Shown piece by piece: positions 37,426 through 46,863 of a DNA stretch of 64,000 nt. How positions within the stretch are numbered: the stretch's first letter is position 1; each line of letters begins with the position of its first letter. The notes beneath the pieces are model-generated. The model was not told the origin of the DNA, ran no database searches, and worked only from the letters and a program-made list of their open reading frames with translations. The DNA is from Planotetraspora sp. A-T 1434 (lineage in GTDB: Bacteria > Actinomycetota > Actinomycetes > Streptosporangiales > Streptosporangiaceae): positions 62,001 to 126,000 of the forward strand of contig NZ_JAOEGB010000003.1 in the NCBI RefSeq assembly GCF_025420585.1. The letters are read 5' to 3'. A program made the position numbers and the translations under genes.

Positions 37426-38424
37426 CGGAGGGGCGGCGGGGTCGGGGACGACGGTGAGCCTTCTGGCTTCGGCGCGCTCTCGCTGCGGAACGACCGTGTA
37501 GCGAGGGTCGGCGGCCGAGGTGCGGCCCGCCTCCAGCAGGCCGAAGCGGGTGCACAGGGCGCCTGCCGTGATGGCGAGCCCGGACAGCGCGGTGAGCGCG
37601 CGGCTGCGGCCGGCGATGGGCGCGAGCAGGCCGCCTCCCAGCGTGAGGACACGGGACGCCTTCATGAGGAGGCCGGCCTTGCCCCGCCGGTACGGCTCAC
37701 CCTCCAGGCCGAGGCGGCTTTCCATCACGATGCCCGCGGCCGTCTCCATGACAGCGCCCAGAGCGGCGGACGCGCGGGCGGGGGCGGCCTCGGCCCTGGG
37801 AGTGCTGAGCATTCCGACCGCGCCCGCGCTCGCCAGGGCGCTACCGGCGAACAGGAACGGCAGCTCGCGGTAGGCCTCGTGCCACGCGGGCACGGCGGTG
37901 TCGGCGAGCAGCACGGCGGTGTAGGTCGCCATGATCGGGCCGGTCACCGCGCTCGCCATGGCGGAAGCATCGCCTATGAACGGCAGGACGCGGCCGCCCA
38001 GGCAGCCGGGCAGGATGCGGCTCACCATGGGAGCCGGCAGCAGAGGCGTGACCGCAGCGGCGGCGGCGATCGCCGTCAGCCCGCCGTGAGCGGCCAGGGT
38101 CCACGAGCCGACGCTCATCGGGGAGGTGAACTTGAGGAGCCGAAGCATGTTCAGAAACCGCTCGGGCCGGCCCAGCTCCGTCACCAGGAAGACGGAGCCG
38201 GCGCTCGCGCCCACGAAGGCCGCCATCCGGGACGCGGCGCCCAGCCGTTCGTGTCCGGAGAGGTGTGCCGTGGCGGCCAGAACCGACGCCGCGCCGGAAA
38301 GACCACCCAAATAGAGGTACGCCGGCATGTGGGGCTCGTGCCAGATCGGCGGCTTGATCACAGGCTGCCCGTAGTAGGACCGGAATCCGGCCTCCGGCAC
38401 CATCTCGTCCTGACGTCTGGCCAC
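37420..38424 (-). CDS. NrfD/PsrC-like membrane subunit of formate dehydrogenase
   Basis: The 334-residue integral membrane protein has about eight hydrophobic helices. The first part reads YGQPVIKPPIWHEPHMPAYL and YLGGLSGAASVLAATAHLSG. LLKFTSPMSVGSWTLAAHGG carries the SPMSxGSW motif of NrfD/PsrC proteins, which hand electrons to the quinone pool. It starts with GTG 38424, three bases after the iron-sulfur subunit gene, and is the last gene of the operon. It likely anchors the formate dehydrogenase and couples formate oxidation to menaquinone reduction. Confidence 0.9.
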   Translation of the reverse strand: MARRQDEMVPEAGFRSYYGQPVIKPPIWHEPHMPAYLYLGGLSGAASVLAATAHLSGHERLGAASRMAAFVGASAGSVFLVTELGRPERFLNMLRLLKFTSPMSVGSWTLAAHGGLTAIAAAAAVTPLLPAPMVSRILPGCLGGRVLPFIGDASAMASAVTGPIMATYTAVLLADTAVPAWHEAYRELPFLFAGSALASAGAVGMLSTPRAEAAPARASAALGAVMETAAGIVMESRLGLEGEPYRRGKAGLLMKASRVLTLGGGLLAPIAGRSRALTALSGLAITAGALCTRFGLLEAGRTSAADPRYTVVPQRERAEARRLTVVPDPAAPPP

Positions 38425-38427
38425 GAC

Positions 38428-39219
38428 TCACCGCCTTCTCAGGAAGGACGCCTGCAAGAAGGGCACCCTTGGGAACGACACCCTCAGGAACGACACCGCC
38501 ACCGCACCGGCCAGCGTGAGGGCCGCGCCGCCGGCCCATCGCCACATGTCGGGCAGGTCGCGGGTGGTGACGACCGGGTCGGGCGGCAAGCCGTACGTCT
38601 CGGGCTCGTCGAGGAGCAGGAAGAACGCGCCGTCGCCGCCCACGCCGTCGTCGGGGCTCTCGCCGTACAGCCGGGCCTCGAGCACACCGTCCGCGTGCAG
38701 CCGCTCGACCCGTGCCTCCGCCCGCTCCCGGAGCTCGTCCAGCGGGCCGAACTGGATCGAGTCGGTCGGGCAGGCCTTCGCGCAGGCGGGCTCCATCCCA
38801 CCGCGCAGGCGGTCGTAGCACATCGTGCACTTCCAGGCCCGGCCGTCGCGCTCTCGACGGTCGATGACGCCGTAGGGGCAGGCCGGGACGCAGTAGCCGC
38901 AGCCGTTGCAGATGTCCGGCTGGACGACGACCGTGTCGAACTCCGTGCGGAACAGCGCGCCCGTCGGACACACGTCGAGGCAGGCGGCCTGCGTGCAGTG
39001 CTTGCACACGTCGGACGACATCAGCCACCTGCCGTCCTGCTCGATGAAGGCGACGTGCCGCCAGGTGTCCGCGCCGAGACTTCCGGTGTTGTCGTAGGAG
39101 GTCGCCCGGAAGACGAACCCGTCGTCGGGCACGTCGTTCCACTCCTTGCACGCGACCTCGCAGGCCTTGCAGCCGATGCACACGCTCGTGTCGGTGAAGA
39201 AGCCCATCCGCTCAGCCAT
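38428..39219 (-). CDS. Formate dehydrogenase iron-sulfur subunit
   Basis: The 263-residue protein has four ferredoxin-type cysteine groups: SVCIGCKACEVACKEWNDVP, VCKHCTQAACLDVCPTGAL, ICNGCGYCVPACPYGVI and KCTMCYDRLRGGMEPACAKACPTD. It ends in one membrane helix (WAGGAALTLAGAVAVSFL). This is the FdnH/FdoH pattern: four [4Fe-4S] clusters passing electrons from the catalytic to the membrane subunit. It overlaps the catalytic subunit gene by eight bases and precedes the NrfD-like gene. Confidence 0.94.
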   Translation of the reverse strand: MAERMGFFTDTSVCIGCKACEVACKEWNDVPDDGFVFRATSYDNTGSLGADTWRHVAFIEQDGRWLMSSDVCKHCTQAACLDVCPTGALFRTEFDTVVVQPDICNGCGYCVPACPYGVIDRRERDGRAWKCTMCYDRLRGGMEPACAKACPTDSIQFGPLDELRERAEARVERLHADGVLEARLYGESPDDGVGGDGAFFLLLDEPETYGLPPDPVVTTRDLPDMWRWAGGAALTLAGAVAVSFLRVSFPRVPFLQASFLRRR

Positions 39220-42200
39220 GGCGGTACCTCTCGATCAGGTCGAGCAGCGCCCTGCCGTGGGGCCGCCTGCCCGGCAGAATGTCGCACGTGCCGGCCTTGC
39301 TCTCCTGGATGAAGACGTTCGGGTCGAGCACGATCGGCATCAGGTCGTTGGGCACGTCGCCGGTGACCATTCCCCCGCCGCCGTAGCCCCAGTGGTACGG
39401 CACGCCGATCTGGTGCACGACTTTGCCCGCGATCCGGAGCGGCCTGACTCTCTCAGTGACCAGGACGCGCAGCTCGATCGCCGTCCGCGCCGTCACGATC
39501 GTCGCCCAGCCGCCGTTGACCAGCCCGACCTCGGCGGCGAGCCGCGGCGACACCTCGCAGAACGGCGCGGGCTGGAGCTCGGCGAGGTACGGCAGGGGCC
39601 GGCTCATCCCCCCGGCGGTGTGGTGCTCGGTGAGCCGGTAGGTCGTGAAGACGTACGGGAACCGCGACGACATCGGAGGGTTGTACGGGTTCTCCGGGCG
39701 GTCGAGGATCCGTCGTGCCGGGTTGGCCCGCTGGCCGTACAACGTGTTGGGCACCGGCGACTCGTGCGGCTCGTAGTGCGCCGGGAGCGGCCCGTCGGAC
39801 AGCCCGGACGGGACGAACAGCCAGCCCTTGCCGTCCGACTGCATGATGAACGGGTCGGTCCCGGCGAGCGCCGCCTCCGCCCTGGCCCCCTCGGGCGGCC
39901 GGTAGTCCGGCGGCATGTGCTCATCGAAGTCCGGAATGTCGAGCCCGGTCCACAGGCCCTTGTCCGCGTCCCACCAGACGTACGCCTTGCGCTCGCTCCA
40001 CGGGCGGCCGTCCGGGTCGGCCGAGGCGCGGTTGTAGAGGATGCGCCGGTTGGCGGGCCACGCCCAGCCCCACTCGGGCGCGATCCAGGACTGCTCGCTC
40101 CCCGGTCTGCGCCGGGCCGCCTGGTTGACCTCGCCGGCGTAGACCCCGCAGTAGATCCAGCAGCCGCAGGTCGTGGACCCGTCGGGCTTGAGCTGCCTCA
40201 GGGACGACAGCGCCCGCCCGTCGGGGCCGGTGCCGTTGATCTCCCGGAGCACGGCCGCCGCCGAAGGCTCCCGGTGCTCTCCTTCTTCGGGATAGTCCCA
40301 GGTCAGCTCCATCACCGGCCGGTCGATCCGGTCGCCGCCGAGCCGCTGCCTGATCAGCTTGCCGAGGTGGTAGTAGAACCACAGGTCGCTGCGGCAGTCG
40401 CCCGGCGGGTCGAGCGCCTTCTCGCGCCACTGGAGCAGCCGCTGGGTGTTGGTGAAGGTGCCCTCCTTCTCCACGTGGCTCGCGGCGGGCATGAAGAAGA
40501 CCTCGGTGCCGATGTCCTCGGTGCGCAGCTCGCCCGTTTCGAGCTCGGGGGCGTCCTTCCAGAACGTGGCCGTCTCGACCAGAGTGAGATCGCGGACGAC
40601 CAGCCAGTCGAGGTTGGCCAGCCCGAGGCGCTGCGCCTTGCCGTTGGCCGAGCCGACCGCCGGGTTCTCGCCCACCACGAAGTAGCCCTTGACGGTGCCG
40701 TCGATCTGGCCCATCACCGTGGCGTAGTGGCTGTGGTCGCCGGTGAGCCGGGGCAGGTAGCCGAAGCAGAAGTCGTTGTCCTCCGTGGCCGCGTCGCCCC
40801 ACCAGGCCTTGAGCAGGCTGACCAGGTAGGACCGCCGGTTGCCCCAGTAGCCTGTGTCGGCGCCCTCCTGCTCCAGGTAGTGGTCAAGGCCGTCGTGCCG
40901 GAGCGCGTGGGGCATCGCGATGTATCCCGGGAGCAGGTTGAACAGCGTCGGGATGTCCGTGGATCCCTGGATGCTGGCGTGGCCGCGCAGCGCCATGATC
41001 CCGCCGCCGGGGCGCCCCATGTTGCCCAGCAGGAGCTGCAGGATCGAGGCCGCCCGGATGTACTGCACGCCGACCGAGTGCTGGGTCCAGCCGACCGAGT
41101 AGACCCAGGCGGTCGTCCGCTCGCGCCCCGAGTTGGCGGTGATCGCCTCGGCCAGCTCGGCGAACTCCTCCTCGGAGATCCCGCACAGCTCGGCGACCCG
41201 CTCGGGCGTGTAGCGCGCGAAGTGCCGCTTCAGGATCTGGTAGACGCAGCGCGGGTGGCGCAGCGTCGGATCGGCGGGCGGCTGCGCGGACGCGCCGGCC
41301 CCGCGCGCGCCGTAGGAGTCCGACCCGGCGGCCTCGGCGTGGCGTATGCCGCCCTCTCGCGGCTCGCCCTCCCCCGGCTCGTCGCCCTCGTAGGACCAGC
41401 TCGCCGGGTCGTACCTCCGCGTCTCCGGGTCGAAGCCGGAGAACAGGCCGTCCAGGTCCTCGGTGTCCCGGTATCGCGCCGAGATGATCGTGGCCGCGTT
41501 CGTGTAGGCCAGCACGTACTCACGGAAGTCCAGCTCGTTAGCGAGGACATGGTTGATCAGCGCGCCGAGCAGGACGATGTCCGTACCGGCGCGGATCGGC
41601 AGGTAGCGGTCCACGGTCGCGCTCGTGCGCGTGAAGTGCGGGTCGATGTGGAAGACCTTCGCGCCCCGGTCGCGGGCCTCCATCACCCACTGGTAGCCCA
41701 CGGGATGGCATTCGGCCATGTTTGAGCCCTGGATGACGATGCAGTCAGAGGTCGCCAGATCCTGCTGGAAGCCCGTCGCGCCGCCACGCCCGAAGCTGGT
41801 CCCCAGACCGGGGACGGTGGAGGAGTGTCAAATACGGGCCTGGTTCTCGACCTGGATCGCGCCGAGGGCGGTGTACAGCTTCTTCATCAGGTAGTTCTCT
41901 TCGTTGTCGAGCGTCGCCCCGCCCAGACTGGCGATGCCCAGAGTCCGCCGCACCTCCTTGCCGTCGTGCGTCTGCTGCCAGGTCTCCCGCCGGGTACGGA
42001 CGACCCGGTCGGCGATCATGTCCATGGCGGTCTCGAGGTCGAGCCGCTGCCAGTGCGTGCCGTACGGCCGGCGGTAGAGGACGTGGGTCTGGCGGCCCGG
42101 ATGGGTGACGAGTTGCTTGCTGGCCGACCCCTTCGGACAGAGCCGCCCCCGCGAGATCGGCGAGTCGGGATCACCCTCGATCTGGCTGACCTTGCCGTCC

Positions 42201-42388
42201 TTGACGTACACGAGCTGGCCGCAGCCGACCGCGCAGTAGGGGCAGACGGACCGTGCGACGCTGTCGGCCTCCTCGACACGGGGCCGCAGGACGTCGGTCC
42301 GCGCCGAGCGCGCGGCCTCCCGCCTGCCGTCCTCCCCCTTGAGCTGCCGGATCACCGGCCACCGGGAGAGCCACCCACCATCTGCCAC
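39212..42388 (-). CDS. Formate dehydrogenase catalytic subunit, selenoprotein (Sec at UGA 41830-41828)
   Basis: One 1,058-residue selenoprotein is encoded across an in-frame UGA. The first part (residues 1-186) has the [4Fe-4S] motif CPYCAVGC with C49, C52 and C56, plus RGRLCPKG (C84), and ends ENQARI. UGA is codon 187. The frame then continues HSSTVPGLGTSFGRGGATG, the exact context after the Sec or Cys of molybdenum formate dehydrogenases, and runs on through AECHPVGYQWVMEARDRGAK to the C-terminal cofactor domain. A SECIS hairpin follows the UGA. It starts at GTG 42388 with GGAGG upstream. No Tat signal is obvious, so the enzyme probably faces the cytosol. It oxidises formate to CO2. Confidence 0.95.
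41799..41830 (-). promoter_or_regulatory. Bacterial SECIS element and Sec UGA codon
   Basis: On the coding strand UGA (41830-41828) is followed after 12 bases by the hairpin GUCCCC-GGUCU-GGGGAC (41815-41799). The loop GGUCU is the one recognised by E. coli SelB in fdhF. It begins 18 bases after the UGA, the same distance as in fdhF. This marks the UGA as selenocysteine, not a stop. Confidence 0.92.
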
Positions 42389-42577
42389 AAGCCGTGTCCT
42401 CCCCCCACCATCCGGGCCTAATCACCGATGTAGGGAGGGCCGGCCTAGCGGCTGCCTTACACCCCACAAGCTTCCGGAATGCCCGTACGGCTAGCCGCGT
42501 CACGCCGGACAGGCGATCCGAGGCGAGTAACGGTTGGTCGGTGGGATGGCAAGACATCTCCTCGCCTCTCGCCCGGT

Positions 42578-42592
42578 GTGCGATTATCGCAC
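42578..42592. promoter_or_regulatory. Perfect palindrome before the Xre/ImmA gene
   Basis: GTGCGATTATCGCAC is a perfect 15-base inverted repeat ending one base before the ATG at 42594. Its position suggests an operator bound by the HTH domain of the protein itself. Confidence 0.65.
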
Positions 42593-42593
42593 T

Positions 42594-43691
42594 ATGGGAC
42601 AGTCCGGTGAGTGGGCAGAGGTAGGCGATCGCGTTCGTGAATGCCGAATCGCCGCCGACATGTCGCAGGAGCAGCTTGCGTCGGCCGTGAATCTGGACCG
42701 GACAATGATCGCGAAGATTGAGGCGGGCACTCGTCGGCTGGACGCTCTTGAACTGGCAAGGCTGTCATCGGCATTGGGGGTTCCCCTGAGCCATCTCCTG
42801 AGCCAGCCTGCGACGGTCGTCTCCCGCCGGGCCGAAATCGCCGACGACACGGCAACCGATGCGGCCCGTCAGTCCTACCGCCTCGAGGCGGCTCTGGCGA
42901 CCTGGCTGAGCGACGTCCGGCAATTGATCGAGCTGGGCGAGCTTACTCCCCATGCGCCCGAGCGATACCCCCATGCGGTGGAGAACGCCGAAACAGCGCG
43001 GGATGCGGCACGCTGGGCCAGAAACAGGCTCACTCTCGGGATCGATCCGGTCAGTTCTTTGATGAGCGCATGCCAGGGGCTCGGCCAGTTGGTGGCAGTC
43101 GTCCACACGCCCGGCGACGGGGCTTCCATGGTTGACGACGGAGTCGCCGTAGCTGTCGTCAGCGGCCAGGGGGATCCCGGAAGACGCCGAGCAACCGCAG
43201 CTCACGAACTCGGCCATCTGATAATCGGCGATGAATACTCGGCGGACTTGGGGATCCACACTTCTCGCGCCGAGCGAGAATCAGTGATCGACGCTTTCGC
43301 CGCAGAGCTTCTGTTGCCCCTTGATGCGGTGCTGCGAAGCCGTTCCGGGAGCGGGGAGAGCACGCGCGGGATTCTCGTGACCCTTGCCGCGACTTACTGG
43401 ACATCCTGGTCATTGACTGTTCGCCAAGCGGTCGAAGCCGGAATCGCCGATAAGGAGACCGCCAAGGATCTGCGGCGAAGAAACCCGACCCGCGCCGAAC
43501 TGATGGAGGCCGTGGGTTGGGCGCCGCAGCCTGATCTTGAGGGCGTCCGTGTGCCGCCGAGTTACGCCCACGCCGTTCTGCAGGCTTGGAGGAATAGCAA
43601 GATAACGAGCTCTCGTGCCGTCGAACTCATGCGTGGCCAGATTGTGGAGTCGGACCTTCCACCACGCGAAGAGGCGGATCTCGCACCTTGA
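42594..43691 (+). CDS. Xre-type HTH and ImmA/IrrE metallopeptidase protein
   Basis: The 365-residue protein has an Xre helix-turn-helix at residues about 10-65 (VGDRVRECRIAADMSQEQLA, MIAKIEAGTRRLDALELARL). The ImmA/IrrE zinc peptidase domain has ATAAHELGHLII near residue 202 and FAAELLLPLDAVL downstream as the third-ligand region. Proteins of this build act as antitoxins or as repressors that cleave partner regulators. The start is ATG 42594, just after the palindrome. Its stop overlaps the next ORF (TTGA), which is a broken PIN-like gene, the arrangement of a toxin-antitoxin pair. Lower GC than the flanks suggests acquisition. Confidence 0.9.
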   Translation: MGQSGEWAEVGDRVRECRIAADMSQEQLASAVNLDRTMIAKIEAGTRRLDALELARLSSALGVPLSHLLSQPATVVSRRAEIADDTATDAARQSYRLEAALATWLSDVRQLIELGELTPHAPERYPHAVENAETARDAARWARNRLTLGIDPVSSLMSACQGLGQLVAVVHTPGDGASMVDDGVAVAVVSGQGDPGRRRATAAHELGHLIIGDEYSADLGIHTSRAERESVIDAFAAELLLPLDAVLRSRSGSGESTRGILVTLAATYWTSWSLTVRQAVEAGIADKETAKDLRRRNPTRAELMEAVGWAPQPDLEGVRVPPSYAHAVLQAWRNSKITSSRAVELMRGQIVESDLPPREEADLAP

Positions 43692-44010
43692 ACCCTCTTC
43701 AACCCGACCCACCCTTGGTGCTCGACGCCATGTGTCTCAACCACTTCTCACGCGCTGAGCGTCTGGACGTTCTCCGAGATCTTCTCGCTGGAACCAGGTG
43801 TTTGATGATCGCGACGCAGTGGCGGTGGGCAGACAGTATGGCTTGGACGTTCACGGGACTGTGTGGCTACTCGCGATGGCGTGCCGTGCCGGAAAGCTCA
43901 GCGAAGTAGGAGCTGGGAACATCATCGATGCGCTCAAAGCGACAGGTATGCGGCTGCCGTGTTCGGGGGCGACTTTCGGTCCTTTCGCGCGGCGGCATGG
44001 GCTGTGCTGA
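43688..44010 (+). pseudogene. Degraded PIN-like toxin partner
   Basis: From TTG 43688 the frame reads LVLDAMCLNHFSRAERLDVL, the first acidic position and helix of a PIN domain. It then loses sense after about LLAGTRC and stops at 43907-43909. Another frame from about 43797 reads VFDDRDAVAVGRQYGLDVHG and TVWLLAMACRAGKLSEVGAG, the conserved C-terminal half. The two halves sum to about 105 residues against roughly 170-190 for intact relatives, so an internal deletion with frameshift has removed the middle. The active site is incomplete, so the toxin is presumably dead. Confidence 0.6.
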
Positions 44011-44026
44011 CATTCAGGGCTGGCAT

Positions 44027-45091
44027 TTAGGCAAGGGCGGCTTCGGTCTCCTGGATGAGGACCTCGACCAGGCGGGCGGCGGGCAGGTCGCGGATCCCCC
44101 GGTGGTTCCAGCCCGCCCAGAGGTTCATGCCGTGCGGGTCGCCCTGCTCGGCCGAGGCGCGGCGCAGGCCCTTGGTCAGGTGGTGGACCTGCGGGTAGCA
44201 GTGCGGCACGGAGGCTTCGTGCTCGGCCATGAAGCGGTTGGCCAGCCCGCGTGCCGTACGGCCCGTGAAGGCCCGGGTGAACGCGGTCTCGGTGAAGCCG
44301 GGGTCGACGAGTGCCGCCTTGTGGACGGGGTGCGCGCCGCTTTCGGGGCAGCGGAGGAACGCCGTGCCGAGCTGGGCGGCGACGGCCCCGGCGGAGAGCA
44401 CGGCCGCGATGCCGGCCCCGTCCATGATCCCGCCCGCGGCCGCCAGCGGGAGGTCGACGACCTGCCGCACCTGCGACACCAGCTCGGCGAGGTCGGCCGG
44501 CGGCTCCCAGGAGGGCGGCGGCGGGAGGAACGTCGTCTGGTGGCCGCCCGCGCCGATGCCCTGGACGGACAGCGCGTCCGCCCCGGCCTCAGCTGCGGCG
44601 ACGGCCTCCGCGGGGGAGCTCACGGTGATCACCACAACGCTGCCCGCCTCGTGGAGGCGGGTCACCACCTCGGGCGGCGGGCAGCCGAAGGTGAAACCGG
44701 CCACCGGCACCCGCTCCGCCACCAGCAGGTCGATCTTCTGGGTGAACTCGTCGTCGTCCCAGGCGGGATTGTCCGGCAGCGCCACGCCGTACCGCTCGGC
44801 CTCGGGCTCCAGCTCCTCGCGGTACCGCGCGACTGCGGCCTCGTCGGCGGCCCTGTCGGCGGGCTGGGGCCCCGGGACGAAGACGTTCACGCCGAACGGC
44901 TCGCGGGTGCCTTCGCGGATCGCGTGGATGTCGTCCCGTACGGCTGTCGCGGGCCGGTAGCCGGCCGCGACGAAGCCCAGCCCGCCGGCCTGGGACACCG
45001 CGACGGCCATGGCCGGGGTGGACCCACCGCCGGCCATCGGTGCCTGGATGACGGGAAGCGCCATCCCGAAGGGAAGAATGCGACCGGCCAT
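44027..45091 (-). CDS. Nitronate monooxygenase (2-nitropropane dioxygenase family)
   Basis: The 354-residue FMN enzyme has LPVIQAPMAGGGSTPAMAVA, GGLGFVAAGYRPA, VNVFVPGPQPAD, GADALSVQGIGAGGHQTTF with the catalytic-type His, and LAAAGGIMDGAGIAAVLSAG with AVAAQLGTAFL for phosphate binding. Known members oxidise alkyl nitronates or the toxin 3-nitropropionate to carbonyls plus nitrite. I chose ATG 45091 with GTGAGG upstream; GTG 45103 would add four residues. The DsbA-like gene lies 89 bases upstream on the same strand. It could protect against nitro compounds. Confidence 0.92.
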   Translation of the reverse strand: MAGRILPFGMALPVIQAPMAGGGSTPAMAVAVSQAGGLGFVAAGYRPATAVRDDIHAIREGTREPFGVNVFVPGPQPADRAADEAAVARYREELEPEAERYGVALPDNPAWDDDEFTQKIDLLVAERVPVAGFTFGCPPPEVVTRLHEAGSVVVITVSSPAEAVAAAEAGADALSVQGIGAGGHQTTFLPPPPSWEPPADLAELVSQVRQVVDLPLAAAGGIMDGAGIAAVLSAGAVAAQLGTAFLRCPESGAHPVHKAALVDPGFTETAFTRAFTGRTARGLANRFMAEHEASVPHCYPQVHHLTKGLRRASAEQGDPHGMNLWAGWNHRGIRDLPAARLVEVLIQETEAALA

Positions 45092-45180
45092 GAGAGACCT
45101 CACAGATCTTCAGAACAGATAGCCGCGACGGGAAGGGACACGCGGGCCGTTTCACGGGAAACAGCCCGCGTGACTGGGAC

Positions 45181-45822
45181 TCAGTTGAAGTCGAGCTCGC
45201 CCGTGCGGGTGCGCTTCAGCTCGAAGAAGTAGGGATAGCTCGCCAGCGTCTGGGCGCCGTCGAAGACGCGCAGGGCCTCTTCCCCGCGGGGGATGCGGGT
45301 CAGCACCGGGCCGAAGAACGCCACGCCGTCGATGTGGATGGTGGGCGTGCCGACCTCCTCGCCCACCGGGTCCATGCCCTCGTGGTGGCTCTTGCGGAGC
45401 GCCTCGTCGTAGTCGGTGCTCGTGGCGGCGTCGGCCAGCTCCGCGGGCAGGCCCACCTCGGCCAGCGCCTCCTTGACGACGACGGCGTAGTCCTTGTTGT
45501 TCCCGTTGTGGATCCGGGTGCCGAGCGCGGTGTAGAGGTCGCGGAGGACCTCCTCGCCGTGCTGCTCGGCGGCGGCGATGCACACGCGCACCGGCCCCCA
45601 GGCCCGGCCCAGAAGGTCGCGGTACTGCTCCGGGAGGTTCTCCCTGTTCTCGTTGAGCACGGACAGGCTCATCACCCGGAACCGCAGGTCGATGTCCCGC
45701 TGCCGCTCCACCTCGAGGATCCAGCGTGAGGTGATCCACGCGAACGGGCAGGCGGGGTCGAAGTAGAAGTCCACCTTGGGCCGGTGGCCCACCCCAGCCG
45801 CTGCCTGATCACTAGCCGTCAT
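45181..45822 (-). CDS. DsbA family protein, mycothiol-dependent nitroreductase (Rv2466c) type
   Basis: The 213-residue thioredoxin-fold protein starts [20 protein letters not shown]. The motif CPFA occupies the active-site position, so only the first cysteine is present. [59 protein letters not shown] and [20 protein letters not shown] follow the actinobacterial Rv2466c family. ATG 45822 has AGGAGAAC upstream. Relatives use mycothiol to reduce nitro drugs or to handle oxidative stress. Position upstream of nitronate monooxygenase fits a nitro-compound response, by inference. Confidence 0.88.
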   Translation of the reverse strand: MTASDQAAAGVGHRPKVDFYFDPACPFAWITSRWILEVERQRDIDLRFRVMSLSVLNENRENLPEQYRDLLGRAWGPVRVCIAAAEQHGEEVLRDLYTALGTRIHNGNNKDYAVVVKEALAEVGLPAELADAATSTDYDEALRKSHHEGMDPVGEEVGTPTIHIDGVAFFGPVLTRIPRGEEALRVFDGAQTLASYPYFFELKRTRTGELDFN

Positions 45823-46051
45823 GAGTGTTCTCCTGACTGGATGGTCGGGAAGTCCTGCGGGCGTCGAGTCTCTCCAAGCTTCGAACATGCCGGAGAGGAG
45901 CGCGACGCCGAGGCCGCTTTTCCCGCTAAAACCGGAGGGGAGTCCTCGTAATTCCCGCAGAAGCCAGGTGCCGGACGCTTGTCCGGAGGCCGCCGTCCGT
46001 AGGGTGTGAATCACGGCCACGACTGTGCACGGCTCTGAGGACGGGAGCGCG

Positions 46052-46837
46052 ATGACCGTAACAGGCAACGACAGGGCGGCGGCACTGCGGGCGCTGCACG
46101 TGCCGGGCAGCCCCTTGGTGCTGCCCAACGTCTGGGACGCCGCGTCCGCCCGGATCGTCGAGGCGGCGGGGTTCCCTGTGGTCGCCACCGGAAGCGCCGC
46201 GGTGGCCCGGGTGCTGGGATACGCGGACGGGCACGAGACACCCGTGGAGGAGATGCTGGCCGCGATCGCCCGCATCGCCCGCGCCGTCGGCGTTCCCGTC
46301 ACGGCGGACATCGAGCGCGGCTACGGGCTGGAGCCCGCCGAACTCGTCGAACGGCTCGCCGCGACCGGCGCGGTCGGCTGCAACCTGGAGGACTCGGACC
46401 CCGGGACCGGCTCGATGCTCGACCCGGAGGAGCAGGCCGGCTTCCTGGCCGCCGTCCGGGCGGCGGCGACCGGCGCGGGCATCGACCTGGTCGTCAACGC
46501 GCGCGTCGACACCTTCCTCCACGGCGAGGGCACGCCCGGCGAGCGCGTCGCCGACGCGCTGGCGCGCGGCCGTCGCTACCTGGAGGCGGGGGCCGACTGC
46601 GTCTACCCGCTCTGGGTGACGGACGCCGACCTGATCCGCACGCTGGCCGGCGAGATGGGCGGCCCGATCAACGTGCTCTTCCGGCCGGGCACGCCGAGCC
46701 TCCAGGAGCTGGCCGCGCTCGGAGTGGCCAGGGTGAGCTTCGGACCCGGCCTCCACCGGGCGGTGCAGGAACTCACCGAACGGATGGTGGCGGACGTCGC
46801 CGACGGGAGGAGTCCCTACCCGCCCCGGGAGGGGTGA
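46052..46837 (+). CDS. Isocitrate lyase/PEP mutase family protein
   Basis: This 261-residue TIM-barrel protein has [72 protein letters not shown] and [12 protein letters not shown], the metal-binding pattern of the PEP mutase/oxaloacetate-hydrolase branch. [17 protein letters not shown] and [10 protein letters not shown] close the barrel. It probably cleaves or rearranges a 2-oxo or 2-hydroxy dicarboxylate; the specific reaction is not evident. It ends about 26 bases before the response-regulator start. Confidence 0.9.
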   Translation: MTVTGNDRAAALRALHVPGSPLVLPNVWDAASARIVEAAGFPVVATGSAAVARVLGYADGHETPVEEMLAAIARIARAVGVPVTADIERGYGLEPAELVERLAATGAVGCNLEDSDPGTGSMLDPEEQAGFLAAVRAAATGAGIDLVVNARVDTFLHGEGTPGERVADALARGRRYLEAGADCVYPLWVTDADLIRTLAGEMGGPINVLFRPGTPSLQELAALGVARVSFGPGLHRAVQELTERMVADVADGRSPYPPREG

Positions 46838-46863
46838 CCTACGGCTCCCCTACGATCGGCACC

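Noticed and set aside
41720-41830. Formate dehydrogenase split into two genes or a pseudogene
   Set aside because: Reading UGA as Sec gives uninterrupted family sequence, and the SECIS hairpin, selA, selB, selD and tRNA-Sec are all present.
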